A stretch of 64,000 nt of DNA from Streptococcus sp. 29892 (GTDB lineage Bacteria > Bacillota > Bacilli > Lactobacillales > Streptococcaceae), in assembly GCF_032594935.1 (NCBI RefSeq), contig NZ_CP118734.1, positions 1,454,001 through 1,518,000 on the forward strand, given 5' to 3'. The position numbers and the translations under genes were made by a program. The notes below the pieces were generated by a model, which saw nothing but the letters and a program-made list of their open reading frames with translations, was not told the DNA's origin and did not search any database. Positions 37,401-45,466 of the stretch are shown one piece after another (within the stretch, counting starts at the first letter, position 1; each line of letters begins with the position of its first letter).

Positions 37401-37548
37401 ACCGCCAATTATTGATCAAATCCTGAACTGTAACTTTCTGTAAGTTTCCATTTAAGTGTTCAGGAGTTTGCCATTTAAACTTGGATAATTCCCGAACGAA
37501 TTTATCTTGAAATTCACGTTCTGAAGTGTTTTTTGAGATGGTTTCCAT
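34423..37548 (-). CDS. hsdR: Type I restriction enzyme, R subunit
   Basis: This encodes a 1041-residue restriction and translocase subunit. The N-terminal nuclease domain has FDLVLLINGLPLINIEQKR, with the D...ExK-type site as EQK. The superfamily 2 motor follows with Walker A HTTGSGKT, the DEAH box IIDEAHR and FTGTP. The C-terminal helical part binds the methylase. The ATG at 37548 follows GAAAGGAA; an upstream in-frame start is less likely. It stands between hsdS and the silent cassettes instead of at the edge of the operon. Confidence 0.95.
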   Translation of the reverse strand: METISKNTSEREFQDKFVRELSKFKWQTPEHLNGNLQKVTVQDLINNWRSELNRMNADVLEGVALTDSEFDQVMTKVKQISNSYEAAKILSMEGSTGKIDGIYRDQHPHVTKKQITLTILKKAQVSGGDSSYQVAREVWSDNGNRFDLVLLINGLPLINIEQKRSDKSLDEAFGQFKRYYADGEYTNNFMAFSQMMVVTTDIETRYFATPKSINDFNPAFVFHWSVTKKDQESGKHLGQRVLTDYREVIEHFLMVPMAHQMVGDYLIIDEDPDNEENRRHMLMRPYQVYALQAVEKAAFGWDNAEKIPHGGFVWHTTGSGKTITSFKTAQFLSTRTEFDKVVFLLDRRDLDEQTSKAFKAYATYESVNVDDTKSTYQLRKQLTASKSGIVVTTTFKLSNLVKDLMDADDRGLADKKIIFIIDEAHRTTMGDMMGMIKDYFYKNGLFFGFTGTPLFDENKVKGKINERSELINTTEKLFGPLLHQYTIDEAIADGNVLGFHVDYINTGEFRSYEDLREDLIELLTEKHPEKAVKEIERQVMRLSELDVEKHAAKEGLLVYHDQTHIPRVVEEILSGWQEQSQGGEFNAMLTVAFKERVIAYYHEFKKQIAEQFRNGDAKPNIAMTFSFGNENDPDNVAREVIEEMFADYEEFTGLRFMAGDKKKGEDAYFEDVTDRAKRGGSGRNPKNIDILIVADQLLTGYDAKRLNTLYVDRKLELQGLIQAYSRTNRVFGSSKEFGTIINFQYPRITEEIVKEALLLYGSGGSNSRVLVEKYGVAVDLLRTKVKVLRSELPNPTKWIDIQYDEEKKEAFKTAFKETFKQLDRVKQYYEFVWDDEAFGLDEHSWLQYIGAYRNLFPRGTDGDDWIPKDLKGRTKLQGSQIIDAQSLFALIGNKTTNEGGFQVINDNNLVLILEQIQELSNLGENELAEALKTFINEELVTGHLSASVDFDVAFKEWQENRQFAVIKEFANQWGIDSDLLRKSLQEYNTSKPDDIPYREEIATTLDPERATNEFAGSKLKLNMNLNKVLPQWMAETKQKYK

Positions 37549-37596
37549 ACATTTCCTTTCTATCATCATGTAAGTAACTGCTACTTACGCTGAAAA

Positions 37597-38853
37597 TCAT
37601 ACAAACAGCTCATTTAAAAGTGCTTTTTTCAAGTTTTTGAGTTTTTCTAGCTTACGCTGATGAAGGGTGATGTGTTGGTCTAGGGTGGAGAAGAAAGTGC
37701 CGATGGCTTCTTGTTCAGCATGTGTCGGCAATTTTATATTAAAGTCACTAAGAACTTCCTTAGTAATTGTTTTGATTGTTCCACCTGGGGCACTTTTTGC
37801 TTCTTCAATGAATTTTTGTTTTATTACATAAGCCCAAAACAAATTATCAATTGGTAAGTAAAAATTTTCAAAAATCAGCACCGTTCTATCTATGAAAGCT
37901 CCATATTGGGTAATCGCAACACGACCAATACTACCTTGTAAAGTAACTAGGACAGATCCTTTCTCAGCATAAACACTAAGTGGCTGTGCTTTTTTACTAA
38001 TTTTTTGTTTAGTATCCTCTACTAAATTCATCTCATCTGTGACATCTGCAACTTGAACGAAAGGCATTGCACCATCACCATCATACCATTCGCTATTTCC
38101 GTAAGGTTGCGGAAAAGAACCACGTCTAAATCTAGCCACTTCCCCCAACTTCCGCAGTTCCCAATCGTCAGTAAATCCAGGAAAACGGCGTTTTGGCACA
38201 CGCTCTCCTTCAGCGGGGAACATTTCGCTCAGATATGCTTGTTTTACACTCTTTAATTTGTCAAGCTTACGCTGATGAAGGGTGATTTGTTGGTCCAGCG
38301 TGGAGAAGAAAGTGCCGATGGCTTCTTGTTCGGAAAAAGATTTTGGAAAAAATAATGCAATATCTAAAAAGTCATTTGCAGATATATTTAGTAACCCATG
38401 ATTTCTCGCACCTTCTGCTGCCACTGCCTGTACTTCTTTATGCCACAAATTCGTATCAAAATAAGTTACTAAAAAGTTCGAACTAACTCGTTCAGGATTA
38501 GATATTCCAAATACAATATAAAGCGTGGATAAAACACCCATATCATATCTATCTAACCGTTTCACAGCTCCCCAAGGTGCATCATAAGAGGTACTTTTGT
38601 TGTATGCGAATTCACCATTTTTTAAAAGGTAATAACCACTTACATCCTTACTTGCTATCCTCTTATCAAAAAATTCAGTTTGATCAATAAGTCCATGTTG
38701 AGCAGATATTGTTAATGCTAATTCAGTAAGTAATTCACTATTTTTCCTAGTAACTCTTGTAACTACTTCCCCCAACTTCCGCAGTTCCCAAGCGGGGTCA
38801 TTTTCAAACGCTTTGAAGCGGCGTTTGGGGATATTCTTATCTTTGTTCGGCAT
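37597..38853 (-). CDS. hsdS: Type I specificity subunit HsdS (expressed copy)
   Basis: This encodes a 418-residue full-length HsdS with two target-recognition domains. TRD1 covers about residues 34-175 and TRD2 about residues 242-385. Each starts with WELRKLGE and ends with EQEAIGTFFSTLD, followed by a helical spacer (QITLHQRKLDKLKSVKQAYL and HITLHQRKLEKLKNLKKALL). It sets the DNA sequence recognised by the methylase. The ribosome binding site is the GGGGGA of a partial copy of repeat A. It lies 133 bases after hsdM. Confidence 0.95.
   Translation of the reverse strand: MPNKDKNIPKRRFKAFENDPAWELRKLGEVVTRVTRKNSELLTELALTISAQHGLIDQTEFFDKRIASKDVSGYYLLKNGEFAYNKSTSYDAPWGAVKRLDRYDMGVLSTLYIVFGISNPERVSSNFLVTYFDTNLWHKEVQAVAAEGARNHGLLNISANDFLDIALFFPKSFSEQEAIGTFFSTLDQQITLHQRKLDKLKSVKQAYLSEMFPAEGERVPKRRFPGFTDDWELRKLGEVARFRRGSFPQPYGNSEWYDGDGAMPFVQVADVTDEMNLVEDTKQKISKKAQPLSVYAEKGSVLVTLQGSIGRVAITQYGAFIDRTVLIFENFYLPIDNLFWAYVIKQKFIEEAKSAPGGTIKTITKEVLSDFNIKLPTHAEQEAIGTFFSTLDQHITLHQRKLEKLKNLKKALLNELFV
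37651..37716 (-). repeat. hsdS shuffling repeat B, 3' copy in hsdS
   Basis: The segment encodes EQEAIGTFFSTLDQHITLHQRK at the end of TRD2. It matches the cassette copies apart from a few bases. Confidence 0.88.
38141..38164 (-). repeat. hsdS shuffling repeat A, copy before TRD2
   Basis: A 24-base copy encodes WELRKLGE at the start of TRD2. It is identical to the other A repeats over its length. Confidence 0.9.
38266..38333 (-). repeat. hsdS shuffling repeat B, central copy in hsdS
   Basis: The segment encodes EQEAIGTFFSTLDQQITLHQRK between TRD1 and the central spacer. It has a few differences from the cassette copies. Confidence 0.88.
38768..38793 (-). repeat. hsdS shuffling repeat A, copy before TRD1
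   Basis: The 26-base repeat is identical to those in both silent cassettes. It encodes AWELRKLGE near the HsdS N-terminus. Confidence 0.9.
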
Positions 38854-38860
38854 TGCTATA

Positions 38861-38873
38861 TTCCCCCAACTTC
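38861..38873 (-). promoter_or_regulatory. hsdS ribosome binding site built from a partial repeat A
   Basis: On the minus strand GAAGTTGGGGGAA precedes the hsdS ATG by eight bases. These 13 bases equal the 3' half of repeat A (GGAAGTTGGGGGA), so the Shine-Dalgarno looks derived from a past rearrangement. Confidence 0.6.
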
Positions 38874-38986
38874 GTTCGATTTTTCTTCTATTTTCAGAAA
38901 ATTGCAGAAAGTGGCTGTTGGTGATTTTCTTTCACTGGATTTTTGGGCTGTAAAATAGCTTTTGTTGAAAATTTCTTTCATCACCT

Positions 38987-41554
38987 TCATGATAACACCA
39001 CCAGTTCTTTCATCAGATTTTCAAGTTCTCTTTCAAGCAGAGCGATTTCTGCATCCATATCGTCCAATGTTTCAGCATAGCGATTGTGAAGTTCTTCGAT
39101 AATGGCAATTTCTGCCTTTAATGGCAATTCAACCAGTTCAAGTGCCTTATCAGTCACATGACCAAACCATTTTTTATAGAGGAGTTGGTCAACTTCTTCA
39201 TCTGTCAAGACTTGGATACGATTGGACACCAATTCCTTGAGTTCCTGCTCCTTGGTCTTGATGTCCTTAGCTAATGTCGATTTTTCCTTGGCTAGATCAT
39301 CTACCTGCTTCAAGAAGCCAAATTCTGTAGAGCCTTTTACTGCTTGTTTCAGAGCAGCCTTGACCAATTTGCCTTCAAAACTATCCAGTGCTTCGCCATC
39401 TTCATTCTTTTTCAAGACATCAAAGAGGGCATTATACTCATCGCTATCTTCCACCTTGGCATTTTCAACCAATTCACTGACTTCACTGTCAATTTCTGAA
39501 ATCCTGTTTTTCAGGCTGTCAATATGGGCAAGTTCATCACCGTAGCACTCACTAGCAATCAGGCTATTTGGGATAATCACCCCATTCCAGCCATCTTGAA
39601 CCTTCTCCTTGTTCTTCCCTTTAGCCACCATATTGGGCTCACGGGTACGCCCAGCCTCATAAAAGCCTAATTGCTCAATCAATTCAGCATCATGGGTCAG
39701 GGTCTTGGTCCAAATTTCTGCGATGATTTGATAACCTTCGTAGATATCAATTTGGTCAAACTGGGACAAGCGTTTCTTAATATCTGCCAGCATTGCTTCT
39801 TTCAATAATCTTGTATTGGTTTCCGTTTGTAAACGATGCAATTTTGTCCAATATTCTTCGATAAAGGCCGCAATAGTTGACTGGACTTGTTCATATTCTG
39901 CCCGAACAACTGGGCTGGATAAGACTGCTCTTGAAAACTCTTCAAGGGTCTGATTCAAAGTTAAGTAGCCTGGACGGTTTTCACTAAAGGCATTGTCCAA
40001 AACCTCTTTGACTGTCTGATTGAGCACCCTCAAGGACTGAATATTTTTCTTTGGAATACCACCATATAGATGCGCATCCACATCATGGGGAATTTCTTCA
40101 TCCAGAGCAGTCACATAGCGTGGAATATTCATGTTATAGTCATTTTGGATCAATTCCTGACGACTTGCCAAGTGACTGTAACCATCTTCTTCCGTTCTGT
40201 TCGTATAGACATCTACAATCTTTGCGATGTCCTTTTCTTGCAAGGCATTTTGCTTACCTGCCTTGATAAAATTGCGTGAGGCATCGATAAAGAGTACAGG
40301 CTCATTCAAATCCCGATTTTTCTTGAGGATAATGATACAAACTGGAATACCAGTGTTGGTAAAGAGGTTGCTTGGCAGACCGATAACAGCATCGATTTGA
40401 TTTTTTTCCAAGAGGCGTTTGCGGATTTCGCCCTCAGCTGCTCCGCGGAAGAGAACACCGTGTGGCAAGACAATGGCCATGGTTCCATGGGTTCCCAGGT
40501 GATAGAGGCCGTGTAAAAGGAAGGCAAAATCGCCTTTTGAGTCCGGTGGAAGAACACCAGCGATTTCAAAACGGGGGTCGCTCGGTTTCAAGCCTGAACG
40601 GTTCCAATTTTTTACAGAATAAGGTGGGTTCATGACCACCGCATCAAACTGGACACCTTCATTTGGACGTTCTGGATCTTCTGGCCAGTCTTGCGATAGG
40701 GTATCACCATTTTTAATACTCATCCTTTCCGGACGGACACCGTGAAGCAAGAGGTTCATACGGGTCAAGTTATAGGTAGCTGTATTCTTCTCCTGACCGT
40801 AGTAGTTTAAGCTTTTTTGTTTGTCTTCTGACAGGTGTTTTTTTACGGTCAAAAGGAGGGAACCTGACCCAACCGTTGGGTCATAGATGGATGAAATAGA
40901 AGAATTGGTCGCAACAATCTGAGCCATGACTTCGCTAACTTGGTGAGGCGTGTAGAACTCACCCGCCTTTTTACCAGATTCCATGGCAAATTGACCAATC
41001 AGGTATTCATAAGCATCTCCCAAGACATCTCCATTTTGCAGGGCAACCATGTCCAAATCCTCGAACAAACGGATGAGGGCTTGAATATTTTTACTGCGTT
41101 CATTGAGATTGCTTCCCAGTGCTGTATCTGTCAAGTCAAGGGTTGAGCTGGCAAATAGGCCTTGAAAATCATCCGAACCATTAGCAACAGCGATACTCCG
41201 CTCAAACTGGCTCAAGCTATCCGTTACTTTTTGGACTTCAAACCTGCCCTCATTCATATCCTTGACCCAGGTTTGATAGAGGTGCTCAGGACGGACAAAA
41301 TAACCCAAAACATCCTGGATCATCTTTTCCAATTCCGTACCGTATTCTTGGTGGGCAAGGATGTACTCTTGATACCAATTGCTCTCATTTCCCACACCGG
41401 CTGTTGAAGCAAATGTTTTCAGGGTTTGGTCACTTAAAAACTTGTAGAACATGAGCCCAAGCATATAGTCCTTATAACGACTGGCATCCATAGAGCCACG
41501 GAGTTCATTGGCACCATTCCATAGACGTAATTTAATCTCTTCAGAAGTAATCAT
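38987..41554 (-). CDS. hsdM: Type I DNA methyltransferase, M subunit
   Basis: This encodes an 855-residue N6-adenine methylase, long for the family because of a C-terminal extension rich in coiled-coil sequence (about residues 640-850). The N-terminal helical domain starts ITSEEIKLRLWNGANELRGSMDASRYKDYMLGLMFYKFLSD. SAM binding is at YDPTVGSGSLLL and catalysis at VVMNPPYS. With HsdS it methylates target adenines. It is the first gene of the RM operon, with TATAAT about 70 bases upstream. Confidence 0.95.
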   Translation of the reverse strand: MITSEEIKLRLWNGANELRGSMDASRYKDYMLGLMFYKFLSDQTLKTFASTAGVGNESNWYQEYILAHQEYGTELEKMIQDVLGYFVRPEHLYQTWVKDMNEGRFEVQKVTDSLSQFERSIAVANGSDDFQGLFASSTLDLTDTALGSNLNERSKNIQALIRLFEDLDMVALQNGDVLGDAYEYLIGQFAMESGKKAGEFYTPHQVSEVMAQIVATNSSISSIYDPTVGSGSLLLTVKKHLSEDKQKSLNYYGQEKNTATYNLTRMNLLLHGVRPERMSIKNGDTLSQDWPEDPERPNEGVQFDAVVMNPPYSVKNWNRSGLKPSDPRFEIAGVLPPDSKGDFAFLLHGLYHLGTHGTMAIVLPHGVLFRGAAEGEIRKRLLEKNQIDAVIGLPSNLFTNTGIPVCIIILKKNRDLNEPVLFIDASRNFIKAGKQNALQEKDIAKIVDVYTNRTEEDGYSHLASRQELIQNDYNMNIPRYVTALDEEIPHDVDAHLYGGIPKKNIQSLRVLNQTVKEVLDNAFSENRPGYLTLNQTLEEFSRAVLSSPVVRAEYEQVQSTIAAFIEEYWTKLHRLQTETNTRLLKEAMLADIKKRLSQFDQIDIYEGYQIIAEIWTKTLTHDAELIEQLGFYEAGRTREPNMVAKGKNKEKVQDGWNGVIIPNSLIASECYGDELAHIDSLKNRISEIDSEVSELVENAKVEDSDEYNALFDVLKKNEDGEALDSFEGKLVKAALKQAVKGSTEFGFLKQVDDLAKEKSTLAKDIKTKEQELKELVSNRIQVLTDEEVDQLLYKKWFGHVTDKALELVELPLKAEIAIIEELHNRYAETLDDMDAEIALLERELENLMKELVVLS

Positions 41555-41576
41555 ATTTTCTCCTTATTCTTTATAA

Positions 41577-41599
41577 CTTACGCCCAGAAATAGCGTAAG
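41577..41599. other. Hairpin in the hsdM leader
   Basis: CTTACGC and GCGTAAG pair perfectly around a nine-base loop, just upstream of the hsdM ribosome binding site and downstream of a TATAAT box. The CTTACGC word is also the edge of repeat B. Confidence 0.45.
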
Positions 41600-41670
41600 G
41601 GCTTTCTATAAAATTATATCATGTAGATAGAAAAATCCCAAGACTTTCCGAAATTTAGACTTCCAAAGCA

Positions 41671-41712
41671 TAAAGAAAACCAGTCCTCAGTAGGTATCTA
41701 AGAACTGGTTCT
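41671..41712 (-). terminator. Intrinsic terminator of tex-sprT
   Basis: AAAACCAGT and ACTGGTTCTTTT form a stem that overlaps the sprT 3' end. On the minus strand it is followed by TTTTCTTTA. Confidence 0.65.
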
Positions 41713-42156
41713 TTTATGATCTATGAAATTGTTCTCTAGGAGCCCCCGACATTTCCCACATCGGTATTTTTTGAGGTCAATGCGGCGCTTGCGCTGGTAG
41801 ACTTGTCCACAGGACTGGCAGCTGTAAATCAGACTAGGCTTGGAAGTTTCTACCAGTTTAGGAGCATAGCGCAGGCCGTCCACCGCAGCCAGCAGTTGCT
41901 TGAAGTCCCGGTCCCCATGCCGATAGCCTTTCTTCTCAAAGTAAAGATGGTAATGGCAGAGCTCGTGGCGGACAATCTTCCGAAAGACTTCTAGGCCTTG
42001 CTCCTCCAAGTGCTTGGGATTAAAGTCCAAATGGCCATCTTTAGGAAAGAAGCGACCACCCGTTGACCTCAATCGTCTGTTCCAGACAGCTTGGTGCCGA
42101 AATTCCTTACCGAAGTCTTGCAGGGAAACTTCCTGCACATACTTATTCAGATCCAT
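41698..42156 (-). CDS. sprL: SprT-family zinc metalloprotease-like protein
   Basis: This encodes a 152-residue SprT-like protein. The zinc motif HELCHYHL (HExxH) is intact. A C-terminal zinc ribbon is made by [14 protein letters not shown] and KYRCGKCRG. SprT-family proteins resemble the protease domain of eukaryotic Spartan; the bacterial role is not defined. The start overlaps the tex 3' end by 14 bases, as is usual in streptococci. Confidence 0.9.
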   Translation of the reverse strand: MDLNKYVQEVSLQDFGKEFRHQAVWNRRLRSTGGRFFPKDGHLDFNPKHLEEQGLEVFRKIVRHELCHYHLYFEKKGYRHGDRDFKQLLAAVDGLRYAPKLVETSKPSLIYSCQSCGQVYQRKRRIDLKKYRCGKCRGLLENNFIDHKRTSS

Positions 42157-44299
42157 TTGGTTTCAAAAGGCTAAGACCGATACGGTTGCGTTTGATATCC
42201 ACTTCAGCCACCCAGACGGTTACAATTTCCCCAACTGCAAGAACTTCGCTTGGATGTGGTAAGGCTTGTTGGCGTCCATTTTTATCCCGTTTACGTTTGA
42301 CCATGCGTGAAATATGGACCAGCCCATCTTCATGGACACCGATATCCACAAAGGCTCCAAAGTCCACGATATTGCGGACCGTACCTTGCAATTCCTGTCC
42401 GACTACAAGGTCCTTAACATCCAAGACATCTTGACGGAGGACTGGTGCTTCAAAGTCATCCCGTAAATCACGACCTGGCTTGAGCAAGTCTGCGATGATG
42501 TCCTTCAAGGTTTCCTGACCGACACCAATTTTTTCTGCCGTATCAGCGATAGCAACCTGCTTTAATTTTTCCTGCGCAGCCTCATCTAAGTGGTCAATGT
42601 CTAGCAGTGCCAACAAGTTCTCTACAGCCTTGTAAGACTCAGGGTGCACGCCAGTATTGTCCAAAAAGTTAGTCGCATCTGGGATGCGTAAGAAACCAGC
42701 TGCCTGCTCAAAGGCCTTGTCACCCAGACGAGGCACCTTCTTGAGCTGCTGACGAGAAGTCAGGGCTCCATTTTCCTCACGGTACTTGACGATGTTCTCC
42801 GAAATGGTCTTGTTGAGGCCGGCCACATGGGCAAGGAGGGCTGGACTGGCCGTATTGACATTGACACCGACCTGGTTGACCACCGTATCAACCACAAAGT
42901 CCAGGCTCTCAGACAGAGATTTCTGGTTGACATCGTGCTGGTACTGGCCGACACCGATGGACTTGGGATCGATTTTGACCAATTCAGCCAGAGGGTCTTG
43001 CAGACGGCGGGCGATGGAAATGGCAGAGCGTTTCTCGACGGGGAGGTCTGGAAACTCGTATCGCGCCAGCTCAGAAGCTGAATAGACAGAAGCTCCGCTT
43101 TCATTGACGATGACGTAAGAAACTTCTGGGAAATCCTTGAGCAAATCAGCGACGAAGGCTTCAGATTCACGGCTGGCCGTTCCATTTCCGATAGCTATGA
43201 TTTCCACCTGATATTGCCCAATCAAATCTGCTAAGTCTTTTTTTGCCTGAGCAATTTGTCGCTGACCAGCCGGCTCAACTGGATAGATGACCTGGGTTGT
43301 CAAGAGCTTTCCAGTCTGATCTACCACGGCTAGCTTGGCCCCTGTTCGAAAGGCTGGGTCAAAACCAAGAACAACCTTGCCTTTGAGGGGAGATACAAGG
43401 AGCAGATTGCGGAGGTTTTTAGAGAAGAGCTGGATTGCGCCCTCTTCTGCTTCTTCCGTCAATTCTGTCCGAATACGGCGCTCCATGGCAGGTAGAATTT
43501 TCTTCTTAATAGCCTGCTGAATGACATCCTTAATGTAGCTATTAGACTGTGGAAAACGCAACTCAAAGAAACGAACCATTTTATCCACATTGTGCTCAAA
43601 AGAAACCTTGAGAACACCTAATTTTTCCCCACGGTTAATGGCAAGGGTCTTATAGCCCTGCATCTTCGCCACTTTCTCAGAAAAATCATAGTAAATCTGA
43701 AAGACTTCCTTCTCGTCTGCTTCTTGATCTTTTAGCTCTGAAGTCAGGCTTGAATTGGTTTGTACTTCATGGTAGACCCAGGCCCGAAGTTTATTGTCTT
43801 CTGAGATAGCTTCCACCAAAATATCCACAGCACCAGCCAAGCAAGCCTGAGCAGTGTCAAATCCCTCGCAGATAAAACCAGCCGCCTGCTCTTCCAAGTC
43901 AGCCACATTCTGCAAAATCAACCGAGCCAGCGGGAATAGTCCAGCCTCACGCGCCACCGTTGCCTTGGTCCGACGTTTTTCCTTATAAGGCAGGTAGAGT
44001 TCTTCCACATCTGCCAACTTTTCCGCTTCCTCGATAGCCTGACGGAGCTGGTCTGTCAACTTACCCTGCTCTTCAATCTTGGCAAGGACAGTAGCCTTAC
44101 GGTCAGCTAGAGCAGTCAAGGCCTTATCCCGATCAATGATAGACTTGATGACTACTTCATCCAAATTCCCCGTCACATCCTTCCGATAACGAGCGATAAA
44201 GGGAATGGTGTTGCCTTCAGCCGTCAAAGAGAGGACCGTATCAATCTGTTTTAAACTAACGCCCAATTCCTGAGCAATTTTCAAATATTTTTCTTCCAT
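42143..44299 (-). CDS. tex: RNA-binding transcription accessory protein Tex
   Basis: This encodes a 718-residue Tex. The N-terminal helical region is followed by a YqgF-like RNase H fold ([18 protein letters not shown]), helix-hairpin-helix motifs ([26 protein letters not shown]), and a C-terminal S1 domain ([26 protein letters not shown]). It binds nucleic acids and affects toxin or virulence gene expression in several bacteria. The frame extends to 44398, but [15 protein letters not shown] at 44299 is the standard start. Confidence 0.95.
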   Translation of the reverse strand: MEEKYLKIAQELGVSLKQIDTVLSLTAEGNTIPFIARYRKDVTGNLDEVVIKSIIDRDKALTALADRKATVLAKIEEQGKLTDQLRQAIEEAEKLADVEELYLPYKEKRRTKATVAREAGLFPLARLILQNVADLEEQAAGFICEGFDTAQACLAGAVDILVEAISEDNKLRAWVYHEVQTNSSLTSELKDQEADEKEVFQIYYDFSEKVAKMQGYKTLAINRGEKLGVLKVSFEHNVDKMVRFFELRFPQSNSYIKDVIQQAIKKKILPAMERRIRTELTEEAEEGAIQLFSKNLRNLLLVSPLKGKVVLGFDPAFRTGAKLAVVDQTGKLLTTQVIYPVEPAGQRQIAQAKKDLADLIGQYQVEIIAIGNGTASRESEAFVADLLKDFPEVSYVIVNESGASVYSASELARYEFPDLPVEKRSAISIARRLQDPLAELVKIDPKSIGVGQYQHDVNQKSLSESLDFVVDTVVNQVGVNVNTASPALLAHVAGLNKTISENIVKYREENGALTSRQQLKKVPRLGDKAFEQAAGFLRIPDATNFLDNTGVHPESYKAVENLLALLDIDHLDEAAQEKLKQVAIADTAEKIGVGQETLKDIIADLLKPGRDLRDDFEAPVLRQDVLDVKDLVVGQELQGTVRNIVDFGAFVDIGVHEDGLVHISRMVKRKRDKNGRQQALPHPSEVLAVGEIVTVWVAEVDIKRNRIGLSLLKPNGSE

Positions 44300-44343
44300 A
44301 GCTACTATTATAGCATGAAAGTGGTAGGTTGGAGATGATAAAA

Positions 44344-44510
44344 GGGAGTGGGAAAGAACTCGACTAGTCAAAAAGAGTTCGTCTTCCCACCCCCGCACAG
44401 TTGATTAGGTCAGATTTGGAGTGTGAAACACGAACAAATCTGCCAATCAACCACTGCGCTGAGATAGTGACACGAACTCTGAGAAGTGTCTTTGGACTAT
44501 ATGCCCAGCA
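44344..44510 (+). repeat. Dispersed structured repeat, copy 2
   Basis: This ~167-bp element is nearly the same as the one at 7140-7310 and lies in the same orientation. It fills the gap between the aldo/keto reductase stop and the tex start. The long GTTGATT/AATCAAC stem is conserved. Confidence 0.85.
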
Positions 44511-44519
44511 TCTCCAATA

Positions 44520-45362
44520 TTAAAATTCTGCCAAATCCGGATCCAACTGTCCTTTTAGACCTGTCAATGTATCCAACTGAGCAACTGCTTCAGGACTAAT
44601 GACCAAATCTTCTATCTCCAAATTAGCCTTGATGTTTTCTGGGCTGGTTGATTTTGGCAAGGGTAGGAAGCCTTTTTCCAAGGACCAAGCTAGTGCCAGT
44701 TGGGCAACGCTGCAGCCTGCTTCCTTGGCCAAGTCTGCGGCTTCTTGACTTTGGAAGAGGGTTCCTGTACCAAATGGACTATAGGCCTCCAAGAGAATGC
44801 CCTTGGATTTACAGTAGGCAACTAATTCTGGCTGAGGAGTTCCTGGTGCCAGCATAATCTGGTTGACCATGGGTGTGATTTCAGCCGTTTCAAGCAAACC
44901 TTCCAGGTGATGTTCCATAAAGTTAGACACCCCGATAGCCTTGACCTTACCTGCACGATACAAGTCTTCCAAGGCTTTCCAAACTTGGGCATTGCGTTCC
45001 TTCCAGCCGATGCCGTCACGAATGGCCTTTGGATTTGGCCAGTGGATAAGGAGTAGGTCCAGATAATCCACGCCCAGCTTGGTCATGGATCCTTCAACTG
45101 ATGCCAGTGTGTCCTCCACACCAATCTTGTCATTCCATACCTTGGTTGTCAGGAAAATATCCTCACGTGCCACACTGCTATCAGCAATGGCCTGACCGAC
45201 GCTGGCTTCGTTGCCGTAAATTTGAGCCGTGTCAATGTGACGATAACCTGCTTCCAAAGCGTAGAGAACCGCACGATGCGCTTCTTCGCCGTCAGGAATT
45301 TGCCAGGTGCCAAAGGCGATTTTTGGAATGGAAACACCATTTGATAATTGATATGTCTTCAT
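44520..45362 (-). CDS. Aldo/keto reductase
   Basis: This encodes a 280-residue NADPH-dependent AKR with the TIM-barrel signatures. AGYRHIDTAQIYGNEASVG holds the catalytic aspartate and tyrosine, LTTKVWND the lysine and LLLIHWPNP the histidine; KSTSPENIKANLE is the cofactor motif. It resembles 2,5-diketo-D-gluconate reductase-type enzymes of broad carbonyl specificity. The ATG at 45362 follows AGGAGG; the longer frame is rejected. Confidence 0.92.
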   Translation of the reverse strand: MKTYQLSNGVSIPKIAFGTWQIPDGEEAHRAVLYALEAGYRHIDTAQIYGNEASVGQAIADSSVAREDIFLTTKVWNDKIGVEDTLASVEGSMTKLGVDYLDLLLIHWPNPKAIRDGIGWKERNAQVWKALEDLYRAGKVKAIGVSNFMEHHLEGLLETAEITPMVNQIMLAPGTPQPELVAYCKSKGILLEAYSPFGTGTLFQSQEAADLAKEAGCSVAQLALAWSLEKGFLPLPKSTSPENIKANLEIEDLVISPEAVAQLDTLTGLKGQLDPDLAEF

Positions 45363-45389
45363 AAAAGACCTCCTGTATGTTCTAGTTCC

Positions 45390-45418
45390 AGTATAACCTA
45401 AATTGTAAGCCCTGACAA
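45390..45418 (-). promoter_or_regulatory. Promoter of the aldo/keto reductase gene
   Basis: On the minus strand TTGTCA at 45413-45418, a 17-base spacer and TATACT at 45390-45395 precede the gene by 28 bases. Confidence 0.75.
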
Positions 45419-45429
45419 AAATTTTGTAG

Positions 45430-45451
45430 AAAAAAGACACCCGAAGGTGTC
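45430..45451 (-). terminator. queT terminator, displaced by the IS
   Basis: GACACC and GGTGTC pair around CGAA and on the minus strand are followed by TTTTTT. This is the natural terminator for minus-strand queT but is now separated from it by the whole insertion sequence. Confidence 0.7.
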
Positions 45452-45458
45452 TGCTCAC

Positions 45459-45466
45459 ATTAATCT
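45459..45466. repeat. Left target-site duplication of IS copy 1
   Basis: ATTAATCT borders the left end of the IS. The same eight bases follow the right end at 46882-46889. Confidence 0.95.

Noticed and set aside
32307..38793. The A and B repeats as a CRISPR-like array
   Set aside because: They encode conserved HsdS segments, have ~400-bp spacers and no cas genes are present.
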